This document shows positions 12,423-24,999 of a stretch of DNA of 64,000 nt, in pieces. The stretch comes from Hydractinia symbiolongicarpus (lineage: Eukaryota; Cnidaria; Hydrozoa; Anthoathecata; Hydractiniidae): NCBI RefSeq assembly GCF_029227915.1, contig NC_079886.1, forward strand, positions 20,558,501-20,622,500. The letters are read 5' to 3'. Numbering within the stretch: the stretch's first letter is position 1; each line of letters begins with the position of its first letter. A program made the translations under genes and the position numbers. Under the pieces are notes generated by a model. That model saw nothing but the letters and a program-made list of their open reading frames with translations. It was not told the origin of the DNA and did not search any database.

Positions 12423-12430
12423 TGGAATAC
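12409..12430. other. Duplication junction with templated filler
   Basis: Copy 1 ends with TGGAATACTTATCG (12409-12422). The next bases, TGGAATAC (12423-12430), repeat the first eight of those bases and are absent from the ancestral right edge (22819-22832, followed by GACAAG). Copy 2 then begins. A short insertion copied from sequence a few bases away is a hallmark of polymerase-theta-type end joining; that mechanism is inference. Confidence 0.8.
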
Positions 12431-13794
12431 TTTTTGTTTTTGGTTACTGAAGAGTGGGTGTTCTTCATTGGTTAGAATGGGTTTTTAATTGCAATCGAGA
12501 CGATTTGTAACTCCTTCAAAAGAATGGAGCGGGCAGATTTCGAAGCATAAAAGTTGACTGGATGATGAAGTGAATTCCTTGTTTAAGTTCGGGACGATAT
12601 GTAATGGTTTTCTTGGTTGCTGCCAGTTGGTTCCAAGTCTTCCTTTCTAAGGGGCGGTTTCATGGTCAGCCCAAGCATTACGATACGATTTTTCAAGTGT
12701 TCATGTCTAATGTCAGAAAGCTTTTCTGTTTCCAGCTTTGCTGCTTTTCATTTTTTGTCACAACCTTTCTAAGGGCTGGGTTCCACGTCTAACCTCTCTT
12801 AGCCCTGGGCTCTATGTCAGTATGTAAAAGCAACAACGATACAATTTGTAGTTGTCAACTCTTCGTTTTTCAATGTTTAACAACAGTTATTGGTTTTGAC
12901 GGCTGGTGCCTTGCAGGAATCAGGGGATGGTTACTTAAGGACCCGCACCAGATCCCTCGCATGAGTGAATTTCACCAATCCTCATGTTTCCACATTCATA
13001 GGTTTTTGTTGCAGTTCAGTCAAAATCCATTAGCTTTTCGATCATCCCTGTAAAGGGGAAAATACAGAATTTCTTTAATGGCTTCTTATTCTTTGGAGAG
13101 AAACCTCTTTTTTCAACAACCTTTCTGTCTTAAAAGGCTAGTTATATCTGCATTGCGATGTAGTTACTCCTATTCTCCCTTTGAGAACACAAATAAAGTC
13201 GACCAGTAAGTTTCATGCCGACCTTACCAGCTTTTTTAGTTTCTGGGACTTTGTGTTTCTTTCTTGACATGGAGCAGAAAAGTCTTGATTTTGATCTGTC
13301 TTAACATAATTGCCAACGTCGACTAAATGTACCGTATTTAGAAGATCTGCAAAACCACTAGGTAATTCCTGAAGGGACGTACATTTGGAAATTGCAACCA
13401 TTGGAATCGTAAGATTAGTTCCTGCTGATGAGCATTCCAGCAGGTGCCTAAACTTATTCAATTGCAAAAAGCCCTTACATGCATGTCATCTGTTCCCACT
13501 TTCCGTTGCCTTCATTGTCGCGGTCAGATAAATTTAGTTCTCCAGAAAAAGGCTATATATCTGCATATTTTTTTCATTTGATCTTCTGAAAATAAGTTAC
13601 TAGAAGCATCATCAAATTCTTTGGTAAAGTTTATTTGTCATTTATCAAAATGAAATGTTCTGGATCTAGTGGAAGCGGTGGACATTTTCAGTGTTGAGAC
13701 TGATAGTTAGATGGAGACAACACTTCTTCTGTAGGGCTGGTAATCAAATATCAGGAAGTTGATACGAGATGCTATTTATGTGCTTGTCACGTTC

Positions 13795-14015
13795 TACACT
13801 CTTGTCGGTTTCTTTTATCTTCCTAGTCATTGTTCTGGTTTCTCTGTCAATAATTTTCTTATCATCGCAGTTAAATTGAGGACTTCTGTTTCAGCTCGCT
13901 GCACGCATACGTTCTTAAACTCATTGCTTAACTTTTTTTTTGTATCGCCTATATACACTCCATCAGATCTTTACATGTAATTTCGTAAACAACATTGCTT
14001 TGTTCTTCCAGCTTG
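13795..14015 (-). pseudogene. GIY-YIG relic, second copy
   Basis: Copy of the relic at 3380-3600 carried by the 10.4-kb tandem duplication, with the same frame change inside the VYIGDTK region. Confidence 0.5.
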
Positions 14016-14323
14016 ATTCTTCTTTTGCTTTAGCCAAAGCAGAAAACATTTAGTAAATAACGATCAACTTCTGACCTGAAATCTTCGCATTTTCACATGA
14101 TGTATCACCATGTCCATCTAAAGAACAATCTCTCTCATCGTTTGTATTGTGGGCTGTTATTTCGACGTTTTTGGTACCACCTTGAATAAATTATATAGAA
14201 TAATAAGAATTAACTAATTTTTATATTATTGACACAGGCGTGCCAAAAAACAAATGTACTTTATAACAAAAGTTGTAACAAGCAGAAAATTAGCACCTTC
14301 AAAGTAATTGTCTCCGTCCCACT

Positions 14324-14343
14324 CCCCCCCCCCCCCCCCCCCC
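14324..14343. repeat. Poly-C tract, 20 bases
   Basis: Second-block counterpart of the 26-base C run at 3909-3934, six bases shorter. Confidence 0.95.
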
Positions 14344-16568
14344 TGAGCACCCGAAGAATTATGTTTCTCACTTGGATTTGCAAAGATAGATTTAAACTAT
14401 TCTTTGTCATTTTTAGATCTATAATTGCCATCAGTAACAGTCGTTTCATCGGATGAGTTGATTTTGTTCTTGGAATTATCTTTAATAGAAGATATAAGTT
14501 AGAACTGGGTAATATTGGAACAAGTTATAGCAAACAGACATATAAGCAAAGAAGAACACGTTTAACATCATCACACGTCTGAAGACGACATCTTCAGCTA
14601 ATTCACTTCCATAACGACTTTTACAACTGTTCTTTTCTTCTTCTACGCAGACGAGGTATATTCTTGCTGAAAGTTGTAGGTCCTAAGTAAGGAAATCGTG
14701 ACACTGCTCCCATAACGTGCAATTTTTGTTAAGTGCGAATTCTTTATTCCACTCACTGTAAACCATCACAATAATAACGACTTACTTATGATAATAAGCA
14801 GAAACGAAAAAATGTAAATAAAATAAAAAGTTAGGTGGAATGTTCATGAAATCAACTGGCAAAACTATCAACGCAAAGTCTGTGTTCCAATTGTCCACAG
14901 TGGACAATGAAAGTTTTAATAGAAATTGCCCTCACCTGGGTGGTTACTACTGTTTTGTTTGTAACCGACAAACTGGTCGCGCGTTTTTTAGAGCCAACGG
15001 GTAGATTTGTCTTTTCATCCCTTGTATTTTCTCCAACGTGAAGAAATCGTCTTGAACTGTGTTCTTTTATATGAGCATATTCTTTAGAGGAGCAAAACCT
15101 CTAGAATTTAAATTTTAAGACTTAACTGGTCGAGTTTATCATTGTGCGTGCACTTTGTAATTTTCATTCTTCTCATTAGGAAAATGATTCTTAAAGTATG
15201 TGTGTGCTTTGCACAATTATATTATCAGACAAAATGGTAAACGAAGCTACCAAAAAATGAATAAAATAATATAGCTGAAAAACAGTAACGAAACGCATTT
15301 TACAAATATTTCACTGTTTCGAATGTTTTCTTAACAACAGCAGCACAAACCTTTTCTACAGTAAAAGTTACAATCAGATAAAAACCGCATTTTAACTCAC
15401 AAAGATGTTTCACTCCCTTACCAGTTTGATAAGTTATTTTTAAATTTCCAACATTATCAGTGACATCAAACCTTTGCTTATCAAGCCACGTGTCCCTTTC
15501 TCTGCTTCCTGCTATTCATGCAATGGAAGACAAGACGGTCTGGTTCACATTACTCCGAAATTTGAGGTCGTACTTCGCGTCTGCGGAGCTTTTCAACATA
15601 TTTTTAAATAAAAGACAGCCAAATTTAGCCTTTATACGAAAACTTCAATACCATTTTATAACAAAAAATAGCGATATATATTTAAGCTTCATACAAGCTC
15701 TTTTTGGCAACTCACTCCGATTTCCATATATTTCCTCAAAAGTAGGATATCACACTAACAATAAATTGCATGTCTCATGTCAGAATAAACATCTACAAAT
15801 TACTAATGTTATTTATTTTTTTATTTCGATTTTTAGGGGGCTTGAATACACTCAGTCTTGTATGGAGAGTGACGACTCCACTTACTACCCCAGTCAAAAA
15901 TAAAACAAAATCAAATAAAAATTAAGTTAGCAAGGGGGTTTGATCATACTAGGTCTTGTCTTTGGAGAGTGACGACTTCACTTATTACCCCAGTTAAAAA
16001 AGAAAATAAATAAATAAATAAAAAATAATAAAAAAAATATTAGCAGGGGGGTTGATCACACATGATTTTGTCTTTGGAGAGTAACGACTCCACTTATTAC
16101 CTGAGTTAAAAACAAAGAATAGCACAGTTGAACAGAAAGTGGTCAAAGTTAATTTTAGAAAGATAGGGATGTCTAGTTTCTGCTGATGACCGTCCGCGGA
16201 CCTCTTTGAGGTGACCCAGCTAGACATCCAGGGTACTTAGGTTCAGAAATATGGGTCGAAACCTACCTGCCCTTGGTTAAAGTTCTGTTCATCTTTTCAA
16301 ATGTGTTGTATCTTTTTTATTTTATTTTTTATATTTTTTTAATTAATTCCTTGTGAAAAGGGAGAATTGTGCTTTTAGAGGCATGTTCTCTAGAGGAGTA
16401 CAACCTCTAGCTTGTTTCCAAAGACCTAACAGGTTGAGTTCATCATTGCGGTGGCTTGCCACCTCTTTGTAAATTATTTTCTCTACAGCATCTGCACTAA
16501 TAAAATTCAACTAGTAAGATAAGATACCCGAAAATGTAACTTTTACAGAGACGACAGGGACAAGAAAA

Positions 16569-17539
16569 ATGCTTAATATCTTTATGACGATGAATGAAAG
16601 TATTGAGAGTGGTGCAATTCTTTATGGTAGAAGGCAATGCTTACCACAATTGAGAAGCTCTGTAAAAGACTCTTTCAAGACCATAGTTTATTGGTCACAA
16701 TGGAACGCTCGAGGCCTACAAAGAGCATATGGTATGGATCTGATAGCACTTGTATTGCACATAAATGTAGGATTCATGTTATTAACTCTTTTAAACATCT
16801 CCTTCAATAAAATAATGATTTTTGCACATGAATATTTTTTTCGCCTGTCAAATTGCACAGTTTTTCATAAGAAACGTCTTCTTCACATTTTAATATAAGC
16901 CTCATTGCTCATTTATGAATATTCTATCAAGAGATATATGAGGACAGAACATCCAAATGAGAGAACGATAGTTAAACTTGGATTTGGCAAATGCATTTAC
17001 CAAGCTTTTGTAGTTTCCATTTCTTTAAGTAAGGACCCAACCTGGCCAAAGCATTTAGCTTTCCACTGCCATTTCTACAAAGCTTGTGTATGTGTTTATC
17101 AAATACCAATTTGTTATCAATGCCAATTCTGAAATCACGCTGTTACAACCTTCATTTCTTCCTCCAATTTACGTTTTACACAGACAATTTTGTTGTCAGA
17201 GCAGTACATAGAATTATCATCAGCAAAATTGCACATATCAATGTCAATAAATTCAAAAAGATCATTATTAAAAATATTGAATAGTAGAAGATCAAGAATT
17301 GACCCTTGTGGTAAGCCAACTAAAATATTTAGAAAGTTACCAAGAATTGACCCAACTTTAACCCTTTGTTTCCTGTCAGAAAGGTAGCTAACAAGAAGCA
17401 TCAGGGCTGATTTACTGAGACCATAACCTTCAAGTTTAGCTAATAAAAGAAAGGTCTTGATTTATTGAAACGAAGGCTTTACTTAAATCCATCAAAATCA
17501 CCCCAAAAATATCACACGCACGTGCAATTTTGAAATCAA
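16569..17539 (-). pseudogene. LINE reverse transcriptase relic, second copy
   Basis: Copy of the 6160-7130 relic inside the second 10.4-kb block. It has the same VGLPQGSI and FADD motifs and the same disabling changes, with two base differences near 16785 and 16820. It arose by segmental duplication, not by a new retrotransposition. Confidence 0.85.
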
Positions 17540-19108
17540 ATCTTAAAACAAACCTTTGATTTCTTTAAATCGTGGTATGGTTTTATTCACACTTTGTTTT
17601 GTAAAGTCATTGCCTAATTTTTTTTTCGGTCAAAGGTACTTAAATGCCCAAGTTTTTGCAATTGGTTTTTGCTTAATGTTAACAAGCTATTTTAAATTGC
17701 ACTTGGCATGTATTTATCAATAAATATTTGTTGTGTTGCTGAAAAATCAAAACTAGTGGTAATTATTTAGGCATAAAACTAAAATTCTTTGTATTGTTAA
17801 GTGAAACACCTGTAAACCGTGTGGAGGATATTAAAGCAAAGATTTGTCATTGATTTTTTTAAATATAGTTGAGCGTGCAGTTGAAATTATTTTGAAATTC
17901 TGCGCACTGTCGGTATCACCACAATACGTTCTCTATTTGATCTGCACAATCATATTTATAAAGGTCTAGGGTATCTACTTTTTTGACATATAATTTATTA
18001 AAACATAGTTACTAGCTATCTCCTCATCTTCTGTATCTACGTCTCTTTCTAATTTGACAAATAAAGTTTTCAAGTGCCATTATAGTAGCGCGCGTGTTTT
18101 GATGGATTTTGATTTACTTATTTAATTTTGCAGCAAGTTGGATGTAAAGTTGTATGTGTAAAGTTCATAAATTATTAAATTGACTTATGGTCAACAACAT
18201 CTCAGGTTCTGTATATTTTAGGTCCACCATCATTGGACAAATGAGAACAGCGTTCTTTTGATTTCCATGTACAAATAGATGAACATGAAACGACGTAAGT
18301 GCATTGGAACTTCAAGTATGATACTTCTCCTGGCGCACATTATATTCTTCAAAACATTTCTTAATAAGCTGTCACACTTTGTGATCACAGGTGCCCCCTT
18401 CAAAGTGGTATGTACATTGTCAATTGTTTTAATGGCGCTTAATCTGCTGCTCAGAAGACGCTTAGGCACTGAAACATTCAATGATTCAAGTTTTCTGTAG
18501 GAAGAATTGAGTGGACCTGCCGTTTCAGTTAATTCAATTGACGTAAGAGTTGCAAGATCCTAGTAGTCTTGGATTTAGTGCAGAGTTCGGAAGGATAACT
18601 TCTAAGCATTGGGAAGAGATTCTCCGGTTGAGGCAGGAGTGTCTTGAGTTGCGAAGGAAAGAAGTCTTAGGTCATTTAAGCATTTGGAATGCCTGTTATC
18701 TGTTGAACCAGCTGTTTAGGTATATTCCAGATCTGTGCGTGAGTCCTTTTTGAGAACATTTATTTTTATAAACCTTTCTTATGTTTTCGAATTTAAACTT
18801 TCCAAGTTAGTGGTGGTAGTGATTGACAGGAATTGATTTTGTTACGCCCAATAATTTCATATAAAAAGCTTTTTCACTATGACATCACCATAAATAAGTA
18901 AAGTCACCTATTTGCAGGCGTTATAATGCACAATTCTTTTGTTTACTGGCAGAAAGGGCGAAAAATTTTCATAAGCATGTATATATTCCTTTCTTTGTTA
19001 TCATGGGCAAACTGTTCTCTCATTGCCCTAAACAAGTACATCGTAATCATGCGTCCACTTCACTATGAATCAATTCTTAGCTGTTTAAAATTGATAAGAT
19101 TGGTTATT

Positions 19109-21035
19109 TTACTCTGAGTATCAACTTTAAATTTTGCTGTTTTAGGCGGATGGTGTCAATGAATGTGGCTGATGTCTTGCAGGAGGTACAGGATGCTTGC
19201 TCAAGGGCCCGCACCACCAATCCTCATGTTTCCACATTCATAGGTGTTTGTTTCAGTACAGCCGAAATCCATTAGCTTTTCGATCATCCCGGTAAAAGGG
19301 GAAAATACAGAAGTTGCTCAGTTGCTTCTTATTCTTTGGAGAAAAACCTCCTTTTTTCATTGACATCTCTGTCTTAAAAGGCTGGTTATATCTGCATGGC
19401 GATGTAGTTACTCCTATTCTCGTGTCTGTTGAGAACCTCGTGATTGCCACCATCACCTGACATCTTTCTTATGGTTGTTGCGGTTGCTGTCATGCATGGT
19501 TTATTTGTAATTTTCATTAACGTTATGGAGTTATTGTCGTGGTCAACAGATGTGGGGTTTCATAACAGAGTTTGTTTCACCATCATCGGACAAATGACAA
19601 CACACTTTTGATGAAATCTCTTCTCATACTTCCGCTTAGTCACATCATCAGCGATGAAATCTTGCTACAAATTCAAAAGTATTTCTATTTTATGGAATAT
19701 ACACTTTATACTTATGTGAATACACTGTTCTTCAGTCTGTAACATAAATGAAATCAAAAACGTGATAGATCGGTTTATATGGATCCTTACATCTAACAAA
19801 CATGAAATATAATAGCACATACTTTCTTCTGCTACACCAAAAGACGAAAACACTACCAGTAGAGGGGCTTCTTATGTTTTCACCAGTTGTGCCATACCAT
19901 AACTCATCACCCAGCCCTATTACTCTTGAAATTAGAAACATTGCCAAAGTTGTATCTCAGGGAAGCAGGCTGGAATAGCTATATTACACGAAGAGGTGGC
20001 TTCATTTTTTGCTTGAGACCTTTCTCTTCTGAGATCAAATATACCTTACTCTTAAGCTTAAGACTACCATTATGGACAATATATTAATAAACTTTGTATC
20101 ATGCGCTATTTCGACAAAAAAATACAGATACATAAAGTGCCATTTGCTTATTATACCAGCATTTGCAAATTAATGAAGGGTTTTAAATGTGGGAGAAAAT
20201 AGACTTTTTCCATGCTCTTGCCCTTCTCCAAAATTCGCATTTTTGCGAAACTTCCCTTGTTGCTTTTCTTCCTTTCCCACTTGTCAAAAAGGATCCATAA
20301 GTAACGATGATGAATTCTTTTTTGACAAACTCAGTTAACTCACCCTTCTTCATTTTTTTGATTTCAAATCTAAAGTTACCCCAGGAATAGGCCTGTTAGG
20401 GTAAATCAGCAGTTTTGACTGTTTATAAGGTTTTCCTGTTTGCAACTTTTCATAACTTTAAAAGTACTGTTTTGGCAGTGCCTTGACAATTGTGTTTGGT
20501 GTAGAAAAAGCATAGCAATATATACAAGGCAAATATTCACTTGGTATGGATTTTACTACATTGGGAGGACGTCGAGCCACTATCATTTCACCACCGGTCC
20601 TCAGGAATTTTACAATGTGGTAAAGGCCCCCCTTTAAACGTAGCGCTTTAAGATGTTTTCGCTCCTTTGATTTTAATGGTGAAGCCTTCACATTTTTTAC
20701 ATCTTCTTCCACAATATGTGTCAACGGATGGTGACTAAGTTTTGGCTGTATAAGACAATAAAGGCAAGCATGCCTGTTGTCATATAATTGTTCGCTGCCG
20801 CTCGATTTTTGAGTATCTATGACATACACTAAAAGATTTTTTAGAAACAAATACAAAATTTTGATATGCTGAGAAGTGGAAAAAATGGAATACTTATCGG
20901 ACAAGAAAATGGCAACGAAGTAAGGAAAGTATTGTTAAATTAATGAAGTTTAATCCTTATTATTTTAATTTTCTTGATCTCTATTTTTTACAGTCAGATT
21001 TGACTTGCTTTCCGTGGTACTTATTATCTTAAATT
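19109..21035. repeat. Inner 1.93-kb repeat, unit 1 of block 2
   Basis: Second-block copy of 8700-10626, with almost no differences. Confidence 0.88.
20458..20904 (-). pseudogene. Zinc-finger-like exon, copy 3
   Basis: Block-2 copy of 10049-10495, identical in its translated 148 codons and still open. See that entry for motifs. Confidence 0.5.
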
Positions 21036-22968
21036 CTTCGTTTTTCAATGTTTAACAACAGTTATTGGTTTTGACGGCTGGTGCCTTGCAGGAATCAGGG
21101 GATGGTTACTCAAGGACCCGCACCAGATCCCTCGCATGAGTGAATTTCACCAATCCTCATGTTTCCACATTCACAGGTGTTTGTTTCAGTACAGCCGAAA
21201 TCCATTAGCTTTTCGATCATCCTGGTAAAAGGGGAAAATACAGAAGTTGCTCAGTTGCTTCTTATTCTTTGGAGAAAAACCTCCTTTTTCATTGACATCT
21301 CTGTCTTAAAAGGCTGGTTATATCTGCATGGCGATGTAGTTACTCCTATTCTCGTGTCTGTTGAGAACCTCGTGATTGCCACCATCACCTGACATCTTTC
21401 TTATGGTTGTTGCGGTTACTGTCATGCATGGTATATTTGTAATGTTCATTAACGTTATGGAGTTATTGTCGTGGTGAACAGATGTGGGGTTTTATAACAG
21501 AGTTCGCTTCACCATCATCGGACAAATGACAACACACTTTTGATGAAATCTCTTCTCATACTTCCGCTTAGTCACATCATCAGCGATGAAATCTTGCTAC
21601 AAATTCAAAAGTATTTCTATTTTATGGAATATACACTTTATACTTATGTGAATACACTGTTCTTCAGTCTGTAACATAAATGAAATCAAAAACGTGATAG
21701 ATTGGTTTATATGGATCCTTACATCTAACAAACATGAAATATAATAGCACATACTTTCTTCTGCTACACCAAAAGACGAAAACACTACCAGTAGAGGGGC
21801 TTCTTATGTTTTCACCAGTTGTACCATACCATAACTCATCACCCAGCCCTATTACCCTTATAAGTAGAAACATTGCCAAAGTTGTATCTCAGGGAAGCAG
21901 GCTGGAATAGTTATATTACAAACGAAGAGGTGGCTTCATTTTTTGCCTGAGACCTTTCTCTTCTGAGATCAAATATACCTTACTCTTAAGCTTAAGACTA
22001 CCATTATGGACAATATATTAATAAACTTTGTATCATGCGCTATTTCGACAAAAAAACACAGATACATAAAGTGCCATTTGCTTATTATACCAGCATTTGC
22101 AAATTAATGAAGGGTTTTAAATGTGGGAGAAAATAGACTTTTTCCATGCTCTTGCCCTTCTCCAAAATTCGCATTTTTGCGAAACTTCCCTTGTTGCTTT
22201 TCTTCCTTTCCCACTTGTCAAAAAGGATCCATAAGTAACGATGATGAATTCTTTTTTGACAAACTCAGTTAACTCACCCTTCTTCATTTTTTTGATTTCA
22301 AATCTAAAGTTACCCCAGGAATAGGCCTGTTAGGGTAAATCAGCAGTTTTGACTGTTTCATAAGGTTTTCCTGTTTGCAACTTTTCATAACTTTAAAAGT
22401 ACTGTTTTGGCAGTGCCTTGACAATTGTGCTTGGTGTAGAAAAAGCATAGCTATATTTACAAGGCAAATATTCACTTGGTATGGATTTTACTACATTGGG
22501 AGGACGTCGAGCCACTATCATTTCACCACCGGTCCTCAGGAATTTTACGATGTGGTAAAGGCCCCCCTTTAAACGTAGCGCTTTAAGATGTTTTTGATCC
22601 CTTGATTTTAATGGTGAAGCCTTCACATTTTTCATCTTCTTCCACAATATGTGTTAACGGATGGCGAGTAAGTTTTCGCTGTATAAGACAATAAAGGCAA
22701 GCATGCCTGTTGTCATATAATTGTTCGCTGCCGCTCGATTTTTGAGTATCTATGACATACACTAAAAGATTTTTTAGAAACAAATACAAAATTTTGATAT
22801 GCTGAGAAGTGGAAAAAATGGAATACTTATCGGACAAGAAAATGGCAACGAAGTAAGGAAAGTATTGTTAAATTAATGAAGTTTAATCCTTATTATTTTA
22901 ATTTTCTTGATCTCTATTTTTTACAGTCAGATTTGACTTGCTTTCCGTGGTACTTATTATCTTAAATT
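21036..22968. repeat. Inner 1.93-kb repeat, unit 2 of block 2, complete
   Basis: The only full-length second unit. It runs past the block boundary at 22832 to ...CTTAAATT at 22968, where it diverges from the end of unit 1. This shows the inner duplication came before the 10.4-kb one. Confidence 0.88.
22393..22837 (-). pseudogene. Zinc-finger-like exon, copy 4, frameshifted
   Basis: Block-2 copy of the frameshifted exon. One extra T (near 22674) relative to 11984-12400 restores the DNRHACLYC segment to an upstream open frame (22583-22837). The 2-base deletion downstream still breaks it. It lies closest to the candidate acidic exon at 23150-23363. Confidence 0.5.
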
Positions 22969-23149
22969 ACTAATTTTGTGTTGCAATATAGCGTTGCTAC
23001 GGCTTTTATTATAGTCCAATACAGTTAAGAAAACAATCCTTTTTCTACTTTGCATCCTTTTGGAGAAAAATGTCAAGATAATTTTTTCTTTTTCTGTAGC
23101 ATATAATAATGCCCCTTTCCACAACCCTTCAAAATTCAATAATAGTTAC

Positions 23150-23363
23150 CACGGTCTATTGTCTCTTGTTTTTCTTCGCATTTATATTCTTCATCATCGC
23201 TAAATGTGAACACATCCGCACTTTTTTCACTATGTTTATTTTCTTTGTCAGAAGTTTCACTATCTTCTGACTCTGACACTTCACCTTCGGAAAGCATGTA
23301 ATCTGAATCTTCAGGATCGTCAACACAATCTGCTTGATCTTCATAACATGACACGTCTAAGTC
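23150..23363 (-). CDS. Acidic exon, possibly 5' part of recombinase-like gene
   Basis: Minus-strand open frame of highly acidic composition (DSDYMLSEGEVSESEDSETS, then DVFTFSDDEEY). It is flanked by a plausible acceptor (TTACATTTACAG before 23363) and donor (G|GTAACT, GT at 23149-23148). Acidic low-complexity sequence commonly precedes the CxxC finger in the family to which the neighbouring exons appear to belong. No catalytic motif is present. Linking it to the exons at 20-22.8 kb and to 918-1776 as one ancestral gene is inference from strand, order and family layout. Confidence 0.4.
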
Positions 23364-23399
23364 CTGTAAATGTAACAAAGAAAAATTAACTTAAATATT

Positions 23400-24252
23400 A
23401 AACGAACTAGTTGTCAACCCGTGGAAAATCCACATAGCGAATATATATATTTTGGTGTAATTATGCCGTTAGACATTCGTATTTGATTGAGAAATGTAAA
23501 AAGATGTGTATTTTTCTATTTTTCCTCCGGTGCCATACTTAAAAACCCCAAGCTGGATAGGGAAAAAAATGTTATCGATACAAACTGTATAAAGATACTT
23601 CATACCTCGACATCAGTGTTTATGATGGTATGGAAATCTCCACGCAAGCTGGAATCGCTCACAACAGACTTATATATATAACAAGTCGATAAAGCATATG
23701 GAAAAATCCACTGAGGCAGGAGAAAAATGAGAAAGTAGCGTCATTTAAATTTTTAATGACGTCAGCAACTTATTTACAAAAACAAATTCAGAACCTTGTT
23801 TTCACGTTGTCTCTATTGTGTAGAGCTTACACTGCTGATCAAGAAAATTTATATGATTATGTACTTTTGCCAAACGGTTATGGAAGTATTGTGGTTTAAA
23901 AGTTTTTTGATGACGTTATAAACCCGTGCATTCCGAAACGGATTTGGGGACCAAGGTTTGGAAAACTGAACCAAATTGGCCCCAGGTGGTCTCTAGTTAC
24001 CCACGCGGTGAAGAAACATTGACGTCGCCACCTCGTTTCCAAATTATTTGGTTTCAAAGTTTTAAGTGCATTGCAATGGCTTTATCAGTTTAATATAGGA
24101 TACTGACGTTAAAGTAGTGTTATTGACGTCGGGCCGTAACGGCAGAAAATTTAACGTTTTAGATATGCATTTTTCGGCAACATCAAAGGAAAATAAAGAC
24201 ATCCACTTTGCTTGTCACAGACAGACCCACTTAGCGTATTATTATAGAGATT
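23400..24252 (+). mobile_element. Helentron/HINE-like non-autonomous element
   Basis: The left end has AGTTGTCAACCCGTGGAAAA then TCCAC (a GTGGA/TCCAC hairpin). The right end has ACAGACAGACCCACTTAGCG followed by TATTATTATAGAGA. The same right-end motif recurs at 26711-26726 and 33042-33056, and the same hairpin type occurs at 38131-38150. No protein is encoded. Assignment to rolling-circle Helentron-type elements is inference from the termini. Confidence 0.4.
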
Positions 24253-24747
24253 AAACATAATACGCACCGGGTTTCCTATTTGGTGATTTTAATAATTCCA
24301 TTTCAGTAACAACATCCATTTTTGTTTTAATTTATCTGAAAAATAAATTTGTCTAAGTAAAAATAAACCCAAAGTTCGATCGAAAAATTATTTATACAAG
24401 GGCCAAACCAATTCCGTTTACATTTTCTCTTTTTACATCCAATTTGGTTTGGTATAGTTACTATACACTACTGAATTTGTCTGACTTTCCCTTACTATAA
24501 AAAATTTAAAAAAAATGTGTTATTCTTTTATGAAGAACTTTCATCTTTGTTATTATATTTTTTTTGTTCACATCCAAACCACATTTGTGTAACTCGAACT
24601 GAAATTTGCGAACTAAAAACTTTTTCACAAAATTATGTCTGTGCTATTTGCATGCGCGTTTGTTTTAAATAAACATTTCTATAATTACTGAGAAAGTAAT
24701 AAATTAGCATGTTTTAGTATCATGCGCGTACAATTAACATAAACTTT
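24253..24747. other. No gene seen
   Basis: AT-rich sequence with poly-A and poly-T runs. It would be intron or downstream sequence of the minus-strand RING exon. No convincing exon was found. Confidence 0.5.
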
Positions 24748-24999
24748 TTACAAAATGCCAGTTAATGTGAACACAGTCATTAACGAGGATGTTGTTTGTT
24801 CCTGATTTATTGTTGTCTTTTTAGTACATCTTATTGGACAAGGTAGTTCAGCATTTCCATCTTCCATGAACACGAAAGTACCATATAGACAATCTTGGCA
24901 ATAAGTGTGCCCGCAGTTTAGATGTTTAGGCTGATGATATGTGTCTAAACAAATCTTGCATTCCAATATTGCAGTAAGCTCAAATTTTGATAAAGCCAT
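24748..24999 (-). CDS. RING-finger exon, TRIM-like N-terminus
   Basis: The 83-codon frame starts MALSKFELTAILECKICLDT and continues with PKHLNCGHTYCQDCL and then CPIRC. This gives the C3HC4 RING pattern Cx2C...CxHx2Cx2C...CPxxC, with Cys and His spaced as in E3 ubiquitin ligases of the TRIM type. The ATG directly before the RING and the upstream AT-rich sequence suggest a first exon. The last ~25 codons look like intron read-through, so the true donor is probably inside the ORF. No B-box follows on this strand within the window; B-box-like sequence at 33.7 kb lies on the other strand. Confidence 0.6.
   Translation of the reverse strand: MALSKFELTAILECKICLDTYHQPKHLNCGHTYCQDCLYGTFVFMEDGNAELPCPIRCTKKTTINQEQTTSSLMTVFTLTGIL

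Larger units (their letters stand above)
12430..22832. repeat. 10.4-kb tandem duplication, copy 2
   Basis: Second copy of 2015-12422, about 5 bp shorter because its C-run is 20 instead of 26 and it has one extra T. Its right edge is where the sequence continues into CGGACAAGAAAATGG, the undisturbed end of the inner 1.9-kb repeat, whereas copy 1 is cut at that point. Copy 2 therefore keeps the ancestral right boundary and copy 1 the ancestral left boundary. Confidence 0.93.
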
